Positions 36,365 through 45,008 of a DNA stretch of 64,000 bases are shown here, piece by piece. The stretch is from Terriglobales bacterium. GTDB lineage: Bacteria > Acidobacteriota > Terriglobia > Terriglobales > Acidobacteriaceae. The notes beneath the pieces are model-generated. The model was not told where the DNA came from. It made no database searches and saw only the letters and a program-made list of their open reading frames with translations. The DNA lies in the NCBI GenBank assembly GCA_035764005.1, contig DASTZZ010000095.1, forward strand, positions 1 through 64,000, in the 5' to 3' direction. The translations under genes were made by a program, and so were the position numbers. The stretch's first letter is position 1; each line of letters begins with the position of its first letter.

Positions 36365-37537
36365 TCATCGCCGCTCCTCATCCGCGTCCTTCAACATCAG
36401 TGCGATCCAGTGAATCACCGCGAGCTGGTCGCGCCATCCTGGCGCTTTCTCCAAACTCACGTGTGAAATCGCGCGGCTGATCAGCGCTTCCTGCAGTTCA
36501 CCGTTGGGAATGTCGCGCGCCAGCCATTCAGTTTCTGAAGGTGGAATCACATCGTCGCCTTCTCCGTGAACCAGCAACACCTTCGCTTTGAGACTCTGAA
36601 TGTGGTCATGTGGGGAGACGGCAACTGCTTCGGCTGTGTGTTTGTCCAGATCGGCCAATAGTTTGTCGCGGAAGAGCTCGCGACGACCATCAAAAATATC
36701 CTTCATCAGCCGCTGCCCATCGGGAGAAAGCTGGGCCGCTCGGGTGTTCGCCTGCTTTAAATCTTCGTGAAGCAACAGCCGCAGCGATTCTCTTGCGCCC
36801 TCCACATCGGCAGGAGCGAAAAAGTCCTCGGGATGCGAGTAGATTACGATCAGCCAGCCATATTCGTTAGGCGGGGTCGTCAGCAATGTTCCATCAGGCC
36901 AGCGCGTTTGACCCTCAACTAAGTAGTGCTCGACGCGCTGGACATCATCTTGCGCCCCGACTGCCGCAACAAAGGAAATGTCGTCCGCGTACTTAGGATC
37001 AGCGGCCGCCATGAGCGAGAGTCCCCCGGCAAAGCTCAGTCCGAGCACCCCGACCTTTTCTCCAGCGCGATGCGAAAGAAACTGAGCCGAGGTTCCGATT
37101 AGGTCGATGGACTGTGGCTCAACACGGTACTCCGCGAGCGCGTCCACTTGTGGAGTCAGTACCTCCACTCCAGACTCCGCCAATGATTTAGCGAAATTAA
37201 CAAGACGGGGTTCATTCATGCCGAGTTGATGCAGCCCGGGAACCACGACCATTGCTGGCGGATTCTCAATGTTGCTGGGAAGGTAGAGGCGCGCGCGCGA
37301 CAATCCTGTTGTCGAGCTAAAAGTAAGCGTCTGGATGTCATACGGATGTTGATCGAGGCGAGCGGTTAAACTTCTTTGTTGCGACATGCGCGCCAGCAGC
37401 GACATCGCACGAACGTGCTCGCGCGCCGCGGGCCAGAGTAGAAGCAGGATAATGGCGAACAGTAAAAGGACAATCTTGAGAAGCTTGTGCCTGTTTGGAC
37501 TTTTCTTCTGTGTCACAGCAGGTGAAGGCTGCGTCAC
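36365..37537 (-). CDS. Membrane-anchored alpha/beta hydrolase
   Basis: A 390-residue protein with one N-terminal TM helix (LLKIVLLLFAIILLLLWPA, ~19-37), then an extracytoplasmic alpha/beta hydrolase: VVVPGLHQLGMNEPRLVNFAKSL, nucleophile GLSFAGGLSL, Asp in LVHGEGDDVIPPSETEWLA and a late His in RAISHVSLEKAPGW. Closest to the dienelactone hydrolase/prolyl oligopeptidase-like group. GTG start 2 bp after the RNase J stop, so the two are co-transcribed; whether they are linked in function is unclear. Confidence 0.85.
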   Translation of the reverse strand: MTQPSPAVTQKKSPNRHKLLKIVLLLFAIILLLLWPAAREHVRAMSLLARMSQQRSLTARLDQHPYDIQTLTFSSTTGLSRARLYLPSNIENPPAMVVVPGLHQLGMNEPRLVNFAKSLAESGVEVLTPQVDALAEYRVEPQSIDLIGTSAQFLSHRAGEKVGVLGLSFAGGLSLMAAADPKYADDISFVAAVGAQDDVQRVEHYLVEGQTRWPDGTLLTTPPNEYGWLIVIYSHPEDFFAPADVEGARESLRLLLHEDLKQANTRAAQLSPDGQRLMKDIFDGRRELFRDKLLADLDKHTAEAVAVSPHDHIQSLKAKVLLVHGEGDDVIPPSETEWLARDIPNGELQEALISRAISHVSLEKAPGWRDQLAVIHWIALMLKDADEERR

Positions 37538-37539
37538 GT

Positions 37540-39210
37540 TTAGATCTCGAGAATCACCGGCATGATGAGCGGTCGGCGGCTGGTTTGTTTATTAATGTAA
37601 CGCTTTAAGTCTTGACGGATTTTTTCTTTGATCACGCCGTAGTCGGCTTTTTCTTCCTGGCTCGAAAGTTCGAGCGTACGGCTGATCACCTCGCGAGCAT
37701 CGGCGAGAAATCCGTTCTCTGCGCCGGCGGCTGCAAAGCCGCGCATCACTATTTCAGGAATGGACTCAACGCGTCCGGTGAGCTTGTTGATTGCGATGAT
37801 CGGCAGCACGATTCCATCTTCACTGAGATGGCGGCGGTCGCGGATGACAAGATCTTCGACTACATCGCTGCCCGAACCAGAATCAATACAAACGCGTCCG
37901 ACGGTAACCTTTCCCGCCTTGCGCGCTCCAAGTTCGTCGATTTCCAGCACGTCTCCACTTTCGAGCATCAGCACGCTGCCGACTGCTCCATGCATCGATC
38001 CCGCAAGCTCGGCGTGACGCTTGAGCTGACGGTACTCGCCATGAATGGGAACGAAGTAATGCGGCCGGACGAGATTAATAATCAGACGAAGCTCTTCCTG
38101 GCTCGCGTGTCCGCTCACGTGTACCGGCGAGCCGGAGCCATCTTCATAGATCACGTCGGCATTGCGTCGATAGAGGTGATCGATCATGCGAAAGATGGCT
38201 TTTTCATTTCCGGGAATAATGCGCGACGAGAGCACGACAGTGTCGCCCGGCTCGATTCGCGCGTGTTTGTGATTATCCACCGCAGCACGCGACAGAGCCG
38301 ACATCGGCTCCCCTTGTGTTCCGCTGATGAGTACGCACACTTTCTCCGGATTAAAATCGCGAATTTGTCCAGGATGGATCAGCGTGCCTTCGGGGATGTG
38401 CAGGTACCCGAGATCGAGCGCGATCTCGGTGGCTTCATTCATCGACCGACCAACGAGCGCCAGCTTACGTCCATGCTCGAATGCCATGTCAGCCACGAGC
38501 TTGATGCGATGGATTGAAGACGAGAAACAGGAGACGAACAGCCGCCGCTTCGTCCGCGTGAAAATTTCTTCAAATCGCGGACGAACCGCGCGCTCGCTAG
38601 GCGTATATCCGGGTCGTTCGACGTTCGTCGAGTCCTGCAGTAGGAGCAGCACGCGCTCTTTGCCGTACTCGGCGAACTGATGCAGGTCGAAGAGCTTTCC
38701 ATCGGTCGGAGTTGGATCGACTTTGAAATCTCCGGAGTGAATCACGACTCCCAGAGGCGTATGGATCGCCAGCGCCACGCAATCAACTAGGCTGTGAGTC
38801 ACGCGCAATGGGTGAATGAGAAACGGTCCAATCCGGAAGCGCTCGTTCGGTTCGATTTCGTTGAGTACAGCAGAGTCGAGCAGGCCATGCTCTTCCAGCT
38901 TTCCTTCCACGAGAGCAAGCGTGAATTCAGTCCCGTAAACAGGAAGATTCAGCTCAGAAAGAATCCATGGCAAGCCGCCGATATGATCTTCGTGTCCGTG
39001 AGTGAGGAGAATGGCGCGAACTTTATCGCGATTTTCGAGGAGATAACTGATATCGGGAACGACGATATCGACGCCCAGCAGCTCCGATTCGGGAAACATC
39101 AGCCCTGCGTCGATGACGATGATGTCATCTCCCCACCGCAAAGCCATGCAGTTCATGCCGAATTCGCCAAGGCCACCCAACGGCACGACCTGAAGTTTGC
39201 CCGAACTCAT
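37540..39210 (-). CDS. rnj: Ribonuclease J
   Basis: A 556-residue metallo-beta-lactamase/beta-CASP ribonuclease with 5'-3' exo- and endonuclease activity in mRNA decay and rRNA processing. Metal motif LLTHGHEDHIGGLPW (His71, His73, Asp75, His76), VIHSGDFKVDPTP, beta-CASP residues in FVSCFSSSIHRIKLV, SGTQGEPMSALSRA and the HVSGHASQEELRLI...PIHGEYRQLKRHA end. The C-terminal ~100 residues form the dimer domain. First gene of a two-gene transcript. Confidence 0.96.
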   Translation of the reverse strand: MSSGKLQVVPLGGLGEFGMNCMALRWGDDIIVIDAGLMFPESELLGVDIVVPDISYLLENRDKVRAILLTHGHEDHIGGLPWILSELNLPVYGTEFTLALVEGKLEEHGLLDSAVLNEIEPNERFRIGPFLIHPLRVTHSLVDCVALAIHTPLGVVIHSGDFKVDPTPTDGKLFDLHQFAEYGKERVLLLLQDSTNVERPGYTPSERAVRPRFEEIFTRTKRRLFVSCFSSSIHRIKLVADMAFEHGRKLALVGRSMNEATEIALDLGYLHIPEGTLIHPGQIRDFNPEKVCVLISGTQGEPMSALSRAAVDNHKHARIEPGDTVVLSSRIIPGNEKAIFRMIDHLYRRNADVIYEDGSGSPVHVSGHASQEELRLIINLVRPHYFVPIHGEYRQLKRHAELAGSMHGAVGSVLMLESGDVLEIDELGARKAGKVTVGRVCIDSGSGSDVVEDLVIRDRRHLSEDGIVLPIIAINKLTGRVESIPEIVMRGFAAAGAENGFLADAREVISRTLELSSQEEKADYGVIKEKIRQDLKRYINKQTSRRPLIMPVILEI

Positions 39211-39254
39211 CGAGAGTCGATGCTAGCACACATAATGATGCGCACTTCACCGGG

Positions 39255-39460
39255 GTTGAACACGGATGGCACGGAGGTCACAGAGGAAACATGAGATGTG
39301 TTTCGGCGAAGGATCCTGTGGCTCCCTTCAGAGCGGATCAGCGCTCGACAGATCTTTTCGGAGACTTCGATTCCATTATCTATGTGCGCATGAGCTACAT
39401 TCATCTACTTCGACCGCCCACTGCACCGACCTCTGTGCCCTCCGTGTCCTCCGTGTTCAA
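39255..39460. repeat. Inverted repeat of CACGGAGG modules in the rnj-dnaX divergent region
   Basis: Left arm TTGAACACGGATGGCACGG plus AGGTCACAGAGG, right arm CCTCTGTGCCCTCCGTGTCC plus TCCGTGTTCAA, about 31 bp each and near-mirror images, 143 bp apart. The 9-bp CACGGAGGn unit is tandemly repeated inside each arm. It resembles the CACGAAGG palindrome at 16764-16869 and so looks like a second member of one family. Confidence 0.7.
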
Positions 39461-39484
39461 ATCTCGGCCGCACACTTTCGACGG

Positions 39485-39490
39485 TATAAT
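39485..39490 (+). promoter_or_regulatory. -10 box upstream of dnaX
   Basis: A perfect TATAAT ends 18 bp before the dnaX ATG. No good -35 hexamer is seen 16-18 bp upstream, and the implied leader is only about 12 nt without a Shine-Dalgarno, so dnaX may be translated from a nearly leaderless mRNA. Confidence 0.45.
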
Positions 39491-39508
39491 CGACTGCAGT
39501 TTCCCGCC

Positions 39509-41410
39509 ATGAGCTATCAGGTCCTCGCCCGGAAGTATCGTCCTCAACGCTTTTCTGACGTAATCGGGCAGGAGCACGTCACTCGCACGCTGCAGAACGC
39601 GATTTCCCAGCAACGCATCGCTCACGGATATATCTTCAGCGGACATCGGGGCATCGGGAAGACGACCATTGCACGCATTCTCGCGATGGCGCTCAACTGC
39701 CGCTCGACCGATAAGCCTTCTGCGGAGCCTTGCGGCGTCTGCGACTCCTGCCAGGAGATCAGGGCAGGGAGTTCGGTCGATGTAATCGAAATTGACGCGG
39801 CCACCAACCGTGGCATCGACGAGATTCGCGAGTTACGAGATGCGGCGCGATATCGTCCGGCGCGCGATCGCTACAAGATCTACATCCTCGACGAAGCTCA
39901 CCAGATCACCGACGCCGCCTTCAATGCATTGCTGAAGACTTTGGAAGAACCACCGGCGCACATGGTCTTTATGATGGCCACTACGCAGCCGGAGGACATC
40001 CCGCAGACCATCCGCTCGCGGTGTCAGCATTTCAGCTTTCATGCCGTCCGCTTCGACGATATCGTGCAGCAGTTGCGCGACATAGCTGCTCAGGAAAAGA
40101 TCAATGCCGACGATGGCGCGCTGGCCGCTCTGGCCGAGGCCGGCGACGGCTCAATGCGCGATGCGCTCTCGATCATGGATCAGGCGATTGCCTGCTGCGG
40201 TATCTTTGACGGCGATTCCAGCGCGAAGCTCACGGCAGCACAAGTTCGAGGGCTGATGGGAACGGTTTCCTCTGACGTGCTGGTGCACGCGATGGAATGT
40301 GTTCATCGCAACTCCAGCGAGGATCTGCTCAAGTTGCTCGATCGTCTGATGACCGAGGGGCAGAGTCCATCGCACTTCGCCAAACAGTCGGTTCGCTTTC
40401 TACGCAACGCTGTAGTCGCGAAGATTGCCGGCGGAGACTCGCCGCTGCTGCAGATTTCGTCGGATGAGAAGCAGAAGGTAGCTGCTATTGCCGCACTGTT
40501 TTCCGAGGAAGACCTCACGCGATTCTTGAACATCATTCTGCGCACTCACGACGAGCTTGGATATCGCCAGGAGCAGCGCTTTCATCTCGAACTGGGCATG
40601 TTGAAGATGGTGCATGCGCATCGCCTGCTTCCGCTGGAAGATTTGCTTAGCCAGGCAAATGCAGCTGGATCTGGAATTCCGATGCGGCCCGCAGCGCCAG
40701 CAACCAGCAGCGGTTCCCCACGAGGTGTTGAAACGAGAATCTCAGCATTGGGTTCGTTACGCCCGCAGTCCCCGCAGGCTGCTTCTGGGCCATCTCGCGT
40801 TGTTTCCCCATTCGAAGCCGACCGTCTGCGGAAGATCCGCTCGTCCGAACCCGAAGGCTCGACTACTGCTTCAATCTCGGATTCCGCTGCAGAGCTACAA
40901 ACGCGTGGGAGCTTAGCAATGGCCGCAGTGTCTGCCGCAGCCACTGCATTAGCGGTCGCCGAAGCTCCGGAGGAACCCGCGCCAGCCGCGGAGCCGAAGG
41001 ATGTTCGGCTTGAAGATCTGCGTTCTGCTCTGATCGGTGTGCTCGAAGCCCAGAGCCAGGCTACTGCTGCAGATCTGCTTGCCCGGGGAGAGTGGAAGTT
41101 CGAAGGCAATCAGCTCAATCTTCGGCTGCCCCTTTCCGAAAAGGTGATTGATTTGAGCTTGAGCGCGGATGCACGCCGATTGCTGACGCAGGAAGCGGCT
41201 CGACTCTGCGGTCGTCCCATCAAGCTGACTGTCGCCGGAGGCGGAGTTGCGCAGATTCCGGTGGAGCGCGGCCTCAACGGAAATGGAAACGGGAATGGCA
41301 ACGGCGCAGGAGGTGCGCGCCAGAGGGCTGCCGAAGATCCGATCGTACAGCGTATGCAGGAGAAGTTTGGCGCGGAAGTTCGCACCGTAGTCGATTTAAG
41401 AAAGAAATAG
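39509..41410 (+). CDS. dnaX: DNA polymerase III subunit gamma/tau
   Basis: Clamp-loader ATPase (633 aa). AAA+ domain: MSYQVLARKYRPQRF start, Walker A SGHRGIGKTT (45-54), zinc cysteines C64, C75, C78, C81, Walker B IYILDEAHQIT, sensor/Arg finger ATTQPEDIPQTIRSRC. Middle collar domain to ~370, then an Ala/Pro/Ser-rich linker and a C-terminal tau-like domain (~510-633) with an unusual GNGNGNGNG tract near 595. The ATG at MSYQ is the family start; upstream codons are repeat DNA. First gene of dnaX-ybaB-recR. Confidence 0.96.
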   Translation: MSYQVLARKYRPQRFSDVIGQEHVTRTLQNAISQQRIAHGYIFSGHRGIGKTTIARILAMALNCRSTDKPSAEPCGVCDSCQEIRAGSSVDVIEIDAATNRGIDEIRELRDAARYRPARDRYKIYILDEAHQITDAAFNALLKTLEEPPAHMVFMMATTQPEDIPQTIRSRCQHFSFHAVRFDDIVQQLRDIAAQEKINADDGALAALAEAGDGSMRDALSIMDQAIACCGIFDGDSSAKLTAAQVRGLMGTVSSDVLVHAMECVHRNSSEDLLKLLDRLMTEGQSPSHFAKQSVRFLRNAVVAKIAGGDSPLLQISSDEKQKVAAIAALFSEEDLTRFLNIILRTHDELGYRQEQRFHLELGMLKMVHAHRLLPLEDLLSQANAAGSGIPMRPAAPATSSGSPRGVETRISALGSLRPQSPQAASGPSRVVSPFEADRLRKIRSSEPEGSTTASISDSAAELQTRGSLAMAAVSAAATALAVAEAPEEPAPAAEPKDVRLEDLRSALIGVLEAQSQATAADLLARGEWKFEGNQLNLRLPLSEKVIDLSLSADARRLLTQEAARLCGRPIKLTVAGGGVAQIPVERGLNGNGNGNGNGAGGARQRAAEDPIVQRMQEKFGAEVRTVVDLRKK

Positions 41411-41427
41411 TTGGAGACACGGCGAGA

Positions 41428-41733
41428 ATGGAATTCAATCCCAAGGAGTTGCTGGCCCAGGCACAACGCGCTTCCCAGGAAATTCAGGAAAAGATGCGTG
41501 CCACTGTTGTCGAGGCGTCATCCGGAGGCGGCACGGTGACGGTGAAGATGAATGGCCAGAAACAGGTAATCTCGGTCAAGATTGATCCGGAAGCGGTGAA
41601 GTCAGGCGACGTCGAGATGCTGCAGGACCTGATCACAGCTGCAGTGAACGAGGCTGGGCGCAAAGTCGACGGAATGATGCAATCCAATTTGGGAAGCATG
41701 CTGGGTGGAATGAATCTGCCGGGATTGTTTTAA
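41428..41733 (+). CDS. ybaB: YbaB/EbfC family nucleoid-associated protein
   Basis: A 101-residue DNA-binding protein that forms tweezer-like dimers. Family features: KELLAQAQRASQEIQEKM, VEASSGGGTVTVKMNGQKQVISVKI, LQDLITAAVNEAGRKV, and the Gly-rich tail MLGGMNLPGLF. It lies 17 bp after dnaX and 50 bp before recR, the conserved arrangement across bacteria. Confidence 0.95.
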   Translation: MEFNPKELLAQAQRASQEIQEKMRATVVEASSGGGTVTVKMNGQKQVISVKIDPEAVKSGDVEMLQDLITAAVNEAGRKVDGMMQSNLGSMLGGMNLPGLF

Positions 41734-41783
41734 CGCGTTTTCTTCCTTCGCCTGCACCATAAGTCCAACTGAGTCGAGGCACC

Positions 41784-42383
41784 TTGTCAAAATTCGCCGA
41801 GCCGATGGCGCGGCTCATCGACGAACTGAAGAAGCTGCCGGGCATCGGTGGCAAGACGGCGCAGCGGCTCGCCTTCCACATCCTGCGCGCCAGCAATGAA
41901 GACGCCGAACTGCTCGCCGAGGCAATTCGCCGAGTGAAGGCAAGTCTCCGTCTCTGCTCGATTTGCAGCAACATTACCGACGTAGATCCCTGCGTATATT
42001 GCAGCAGCGCCACACGCAATCAGCGGCTGGTGTGTGTTGTCGAGGAACCGACTAATATCGGGGCGATCGAAAAGACGCGCAGCTACAACGGCGTCTATCA
42101 CGTGCTGCACGGAGCACTATCGCCGTTACAGGGTATCGGACCGGAACATCTGCGGCTGGCAAGCTTGAGTCAACGCGTCGAACGGGGTGATGTAGACGAG
42201 CTGATTATTGCCACTAATCCCACAGTGGAGGGCGAGGCGACAGCCGTCTACATCCAGCGCATGCTCAAGAACTCTGCTGTGAAAATGACGCGCATCGCTA
42301 CAGGTATCCCAGCCGGGAGCGACATTGAATATGCCGACGAAGTCACGATGGCGAAAGCCCTCGAAGGAAGACGCGAGCTGTAG
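41784..42383 (+). CDS. recR: Recombination mediator RecR
   Basis: RecFOR-pathway protein (199 aa) that helps load RecA on gapped DNA. HhH region [19 protein letters not shown], zinc finger C58/C61/C70/C73 ([17 protein letters not shown]), Toprim domain [16 protein letters not shown]...[15 protein letters not shown] and the Walker-like [16 protein letters not shown] end. TTG start in a CACCTTG context with GAGG just upstream; the next ATG is six codons later. Confidence 0.95.
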   Translation: MSKFAEPMARLIDELKKLPGIGGKTAQRLAFHILRASNEDAELLAEAIRRVKASLRLCSICSNITDVDPCVYCSSATRNQRLVCVVEEPTNIGAIEKTRSYNGVYHVLHGALSPLQGIGPEHLRLASLSQRVERGDVDELIIATNPTVEGEATAVYIQRMLKNSAVKMTRIATGIPAGSDIEYADEVTMAKALEGRREL

Positions 42384-42606
42384 CATTGCTGCCTGTTCGC
42401 GTGTGTAATCGGCCGGGGCCGATAACGTGTCCCTCCCGCTCACGCAGCTCCCGGGGTTCCCACCGACTTGTGCAACTGCGGCTCGCATCCCCACCTGCGA
42501 TTGCATAAAGAGTTGGACGCAGGGCGGTACTCAAGCATCGAACCAGACCAGAGGTTCAAATTGGGCATAGCAGGGAAGGACTGCTGCCCAATTTCAGGGG
42601 GACAAA
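42384..42606 (+). ncRNA. Candidate structured RNA or leader between recR and the PPC gene
   Basis: 223 bp with no protein gene but dense inverted repeats: ATCGGCC/GGCCGAT (42408-42423), TCGCA/TGCGA around 42483-42500, GAACC/GGTTC (42541-42558), and a strong 14-bp stem with a two-base bulge, AAATTGGGCA..GCAG/CTGCTGCCCAATTT, at 42559-42595. The last hairpin ends just before the GGGGGA ribosome site of the next gene. No match to SRP, tmRNA, RNase P or a known riboswitch was recognised. It could be a regulatory leader, a small RNA or a repeat. Confidence 0.35.
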
Positions 42607-43047
42607 GTGCAATCGAAGCTTTTATCTGAAGAGAACAAGCTAAAAACGTTTGCGCTAGCGTTCGACAAGAATGATGACGTTCTTCCCCTCCTGCTGCAAT
42701 TTGCCGAGGAGAACAACATCAGCAGCGCTCGCCTGAGCGGGATTGGGGCGTTCCAGCGTGTGCGCCTGGGCTATTTCGATCGCGAGCGCCGCGAGTATCA
42801 GCCAATAGACATCAACGAGCAGGTTGAGTTGCTCTCATTCGTCGGAAATCTGGCGCGCAGTGACGGCAAGCGGAAGCTGCACGCTCATGTGGTTGTGGGT
42901 AAGCGCGATGGCACTGCCCATGGCGGCCATTTACTGGGTGGAAGCGTCTGGCCGACCATGGAGGTGATGGTTATCGAAACTCCTGCGTATCTTCAGCGGA
43001 CAATCGATGAAAGTACAGGATTAGCTTTGCTCGACTTAGCCGCCTGA
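42607..43047 (+). CDS. PPC-domain (DUF296) DNA-binding-like protein
   Basis: A 146-residue protein consisting of one plant-and-prokaryote-conserved (PPC, DUF296) domain: TFALAFDKNDDVLPLLLQFAEENNISSARLSGIGAF, then LHAHVVVGKRDGTAHGGHLLGG, whose histidines bind metal in bacterial homologues. Bacterial members form trimers; the DNA-binding AT-hook of plant relatives is absent. GTG start with GGGGGA 4-5 bases upstream, preceded by the strong hairpin. Role unknown. Confidence 0.9.
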   Translation: MQSKLLSEENKLKTFALAFDKNDDVLPLLLQFAEENNISSARLSGIGAFQRVRLGYFDRERREYQPIDINEQVELLSFVGNLARSDGKRKLHAHVVVGKRDGTAHGGHLLGGSVWPTMEVMVIETPAYLQRTIDESTGLALLDLAA

Positions 43048-43058
43048 TTGCGGAGCGA

Positions 43059-43229
43059 CTAGGGCTTGAGTTGCTGAGTCTTCATCCAGACGCGGGTAAA
43101 AAGATGCACGATCAGGAAGGCTACTGCGAATGCGAGCAGAATCCACATTCCTGCAGTAATGGTTTTGACGATGGCCCACGATATGAGCCAGATGATAAAC
43201 AGTATTATCGCGACAAAGAGAAGCCACAT
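43059..43229 (-). CDS. Small two-helix membrane protein (DUF5670/Lmo0937-like)
   Basis: A 56-residue protein, MWLLFVAIILFIIWLISWAI then VKTITAGMWILLAFAVAFLI, ending with a short charged tail KTQQLKP. Two TM helices are separated by a tight turn. The pattern resembles the short lmo0937-family membrane proteins found in many bacteria. AAGGTG lies about 8 bases before the ATG. Family assignment is by look only. It converges with the PPC gene. Confidence 0.7.
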   Translation of the reverse strand: MWLLFVAIILFIIWLISWAIVKTITAGMWILLAFAVAFLIVHLFTRVWMKTQQLKP

Positions 43230-43410
43230 CGACTATCACCTTATGAAAAACCGTGAAGCTAACTTGTTCGATGCGATAGCACCGTGTTTGTTGTAGGAAA
43301 GTTGCATAACGTATGACCTGTTGCACCAGCAAGCCCTCAGCGCCACATACTCCCACCGTCGCGGCACATCGAACTCATCAGCGCTACAAGAAAATCATTG
43401 GAGGTTTTCC

Positions 43411-43779
43411 GTGAAAGTACAAGGAATGCTGAGGGCTGTGTCTGGACTACTGTTATCAGGCGCGATGGTGTTTGCAGTCAATGCCTTTGCTCAACAAGAC
43501 CAGAGCAACAATCAACAGATGCAACAAGAAAAGCAGGACATCAAGGGTGCAGTGAGTCAGGCCAAGGGCCAATACGGGACTATGCAATCCACGCTCTCAC
43601 AGATGAAGGGCGATGAGGGCAAGGTCAGCGATCAGGCGACAAAAGACTACATGCAGAAGAATGATCAAATGTGGCAACAGGCTCTGCAGCAAGAGAAAGA
43701 GGTAGGCAGAGCAGCTAAGCAGGCGCATCAGCACCACAAACAGAAAGAGCAACAGCAGAGCAGCAGCAACCCGCAATAA
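43411..43779 (+). CDS. Small secreted Gln-rich helical protein
   Basis: 122 residues from a GTG start with GGAGG 6 bases upstream. A signal peptide (~1-29, ending NAFAQ) precedes a highly charged, Gln/Lys-rich helical mature part (QQMQQEKQDIKGAVSQAKGQ; MWQQALQQEKEVGRAAKQAHQ) and a His/Lys/Gln tail. No family recognised. It resembles small periplasmic stress or coiled-coil proteins, and neighbouring small genes (YtxH-like, two-helix membrane protein) are of the same sort. Confidence 0.75.
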   Translation: MKVQGMLRAVSGLLLSGAMVFAVNAFAQQDQSNNQQMQQEKQDIKGAVSQAKGQYGTMQSTLSQMKGDEGKVSDQATKDYMQKNDQMWQQALQQEKEVGRAAKQAHQHHKQKEQQQSSSNPQ

Positions 43780-43793
43780 CTACCCAAATCGGT

Positions 43794-43827
43794 TCAACTC
43801 TGCCGCTGATTCCAGCGGCGGAGTTGA
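43794..43827. terminator. Bidirectional terminator-like hairpin
   Basis: A 15-bp stem (TTCAACTCTGCCGCTG left, CAGCGGCGGAGTTGA right, one T-G wobble) with an ATTC loop, between the convergent stops of the Gln-rich protein and the YtxH-like gene. Confidence 0.7.
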
Positions 43828-43876
43828 TTACTATTCGTGAACAGCTGCGCCGGTCTGGCCTTTGCGTAGGAAGTCA

Positions 43877-44140
43877 CTACCCGATTTTCTCAGTTGGCTG
43901 ACTCGCAATGTTTGGCGTTGCCTTTTCTACCGCTGCCTCTGCAGCCTGCCGGCCTAATTTCGCACCTAAGTCGCCTGCTTTGGCTTTTGCAGATGCGGCT
44001 ATCTGTCTAGCCTTTTGTTGCGGCAACTCTGGCAACTCACGCGCTTTCTCAGCCAGGCGACGGCGCGTCTCCTTTCCAGGGGCGGGAGCATAAAGCAGGC
44101 CGAGCGTAACCCCGAGCGCGAATCCGAATAGGAACTTCAT
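43877..44140 (-). CDS. YtxH-like small membrane protein
   Basis: An 87-residue protein: one N-terminal TM helix with MKFLFGFALGVTLGLLYAPA then GKETRRRLAEKARE, the hallmark of the YtxH/gas-vesicle-associated family. It is followed by an amphipathic Ala/Lys-rich helix (AKAKAGDLGAKLGRQAAEAAVEK). These proteins are induced by general stress in Firmicutes; the role is unknown. Convergent with the secreted Gln-rich protein gene. Confidence 0.85.
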   Translation of the reverse strand: MKFLFGFALGVTLGLLYAPAPGKETRRRLAEKARELPELPQQKARQIAASAKAKAGDLGAKLGRQAAEAAVEKATPNIASQPTEKIG

Positions 44141-44360
44141 ACACTTTTCCTCATAGTTGGCGTTTTCTTCTGACCTAAGATGCGCGCTGAAATCTGCGGG
44201 AGTCCTGAGGTTCGTACCGCAGAGAATCTCCGATGCGTTGCCGTCGGTCTCTCACCACGGGCAAATGAGTCGTTCGACTCCATTACTATTTGGAGAGCCC
44301 AGGTTGGTATTCAAGAATAGCGCCTCCGGATACACTGATGCGGGAGGCTCACTGAACTCA

Positions 44361-44624
44361 ATGGCAGACGTAAAGATCACTGTAAAGCCGAATGGCCCAT
44401 ATCGTGTCGAAGGCGTAGTTAAACTGGTGGATGCTGAAGGTCGCGAATGGGACCTGACCGGCAAGCCTGCTTTCTCGCTGTGCCGCTGTGGGGCCAGCAC
44501 CAATAAACCTTTCTGCGATGGAACGCACTCGAAGCTAGGCTTTCAAGCTGCCGAAGCTGCGGTCCGAAAAGAAGAGACGGCGCAAGGACAAGCTCCGCCT
44601 CCCAATCCTGTTACCAAAATGTAG
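44361..44624 (+). CDS. CDGSH iron-sulfur domain protein
   Basis: An 87-residue protein with the CDGSH 2Fe-2S motif: CRCGASTNKPFCDGTHSKLGF gives ligands Cys41, Cys43, Cys52 and His56. The preceding beta-rich part (VKPNGPYRVEGVVKLVDAEG) is usual for bacterial single-domain members, proposed to be redox sensors or electron carriers. The ATG is chosen because upstream codons do not resemble the family; a GGAGG lies 13 bases before it, somewhat far. Confidence 0.92.
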   Translation: MADVKITVKPNGPYRVEGVVKLVDAEGREWDLTGKPAFSLCRCGASTNKPFCDGTHSKLGFQAAEAAVRKEETAQGQAPPPNPVTKM

Positions 44625-44705
44625 TTGAGCGCTCAACAACGGTCGCACCTCTGCCCTTAGACGCGCGCAGGCAGAGGCTTGTTAAAGCGATATCCAGAGC
44701 CGCCA

Positions 44706-45008
44706 ATGATCTACGTCATGTGGGAGTTTCAGGTAGCGCCCGAAAACCGCTCCAAATTTGAGACGGCGTACAAAGGTGACGGAATCTGGGCTCAGCTTTT
44801 TCAGCGTGATGCAGCTTATGTCGAAACCATACTCGTCAGAAGCGACGAGCATGCAGGCACGTACCTGACGATCGATGTCTGGAAAAATCGCGAGTCCTAT
44901 CTGCAATTCAAACAGCGTTTTGCTGCCGACTACGCGAAGATAGACAAAGATTGCGAGGCTCTTACCGATTCGGAACGGCTGATCGGCATCTTTGAAAAGA
45001 TTGTTTGA
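44706..45008 (+). CDS. ABM/ferredoxin-like fold small protein
   Basis: A 100-residue soluble protein: IYVMWEFQVAPENRSKFETAYK, then TYLTIDVWKNRESYLQFKQRFAADYAKID. This is the dimeric alpha/beta-barrel pattern of the antibiotic biosynthesis monooxygenase-like and NIPSNAP families. No catalytic residue can be assigned. Function unknown. Confidence 0.65.
   Translation: MIYVMWEFQVAPENRSKFETAYKGDGIWAQLFQRDAAYVETILVRSDEHAGTYLTIDVWKNRESYLQFKQRFAADYAKIDKDCEALTDSERLIGIFEKIV

Noticed and set aside
40900-41400. GNGNGNGNG tract in dnaX as a possible frameshift site making gamma
   Set aside because: The tract is not an A-rich slippery heptamer, and no typical stem-loop follows; it reads as a simple low-complexity linker.
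42540-42600. Hairpin before the PPC gene as SRP (4.5S) RNA
   Set aside because: GGAAGGA with CTGC nearby recalls the SRP apical loop, but the conserved GGTCAGG half and the length are missing.
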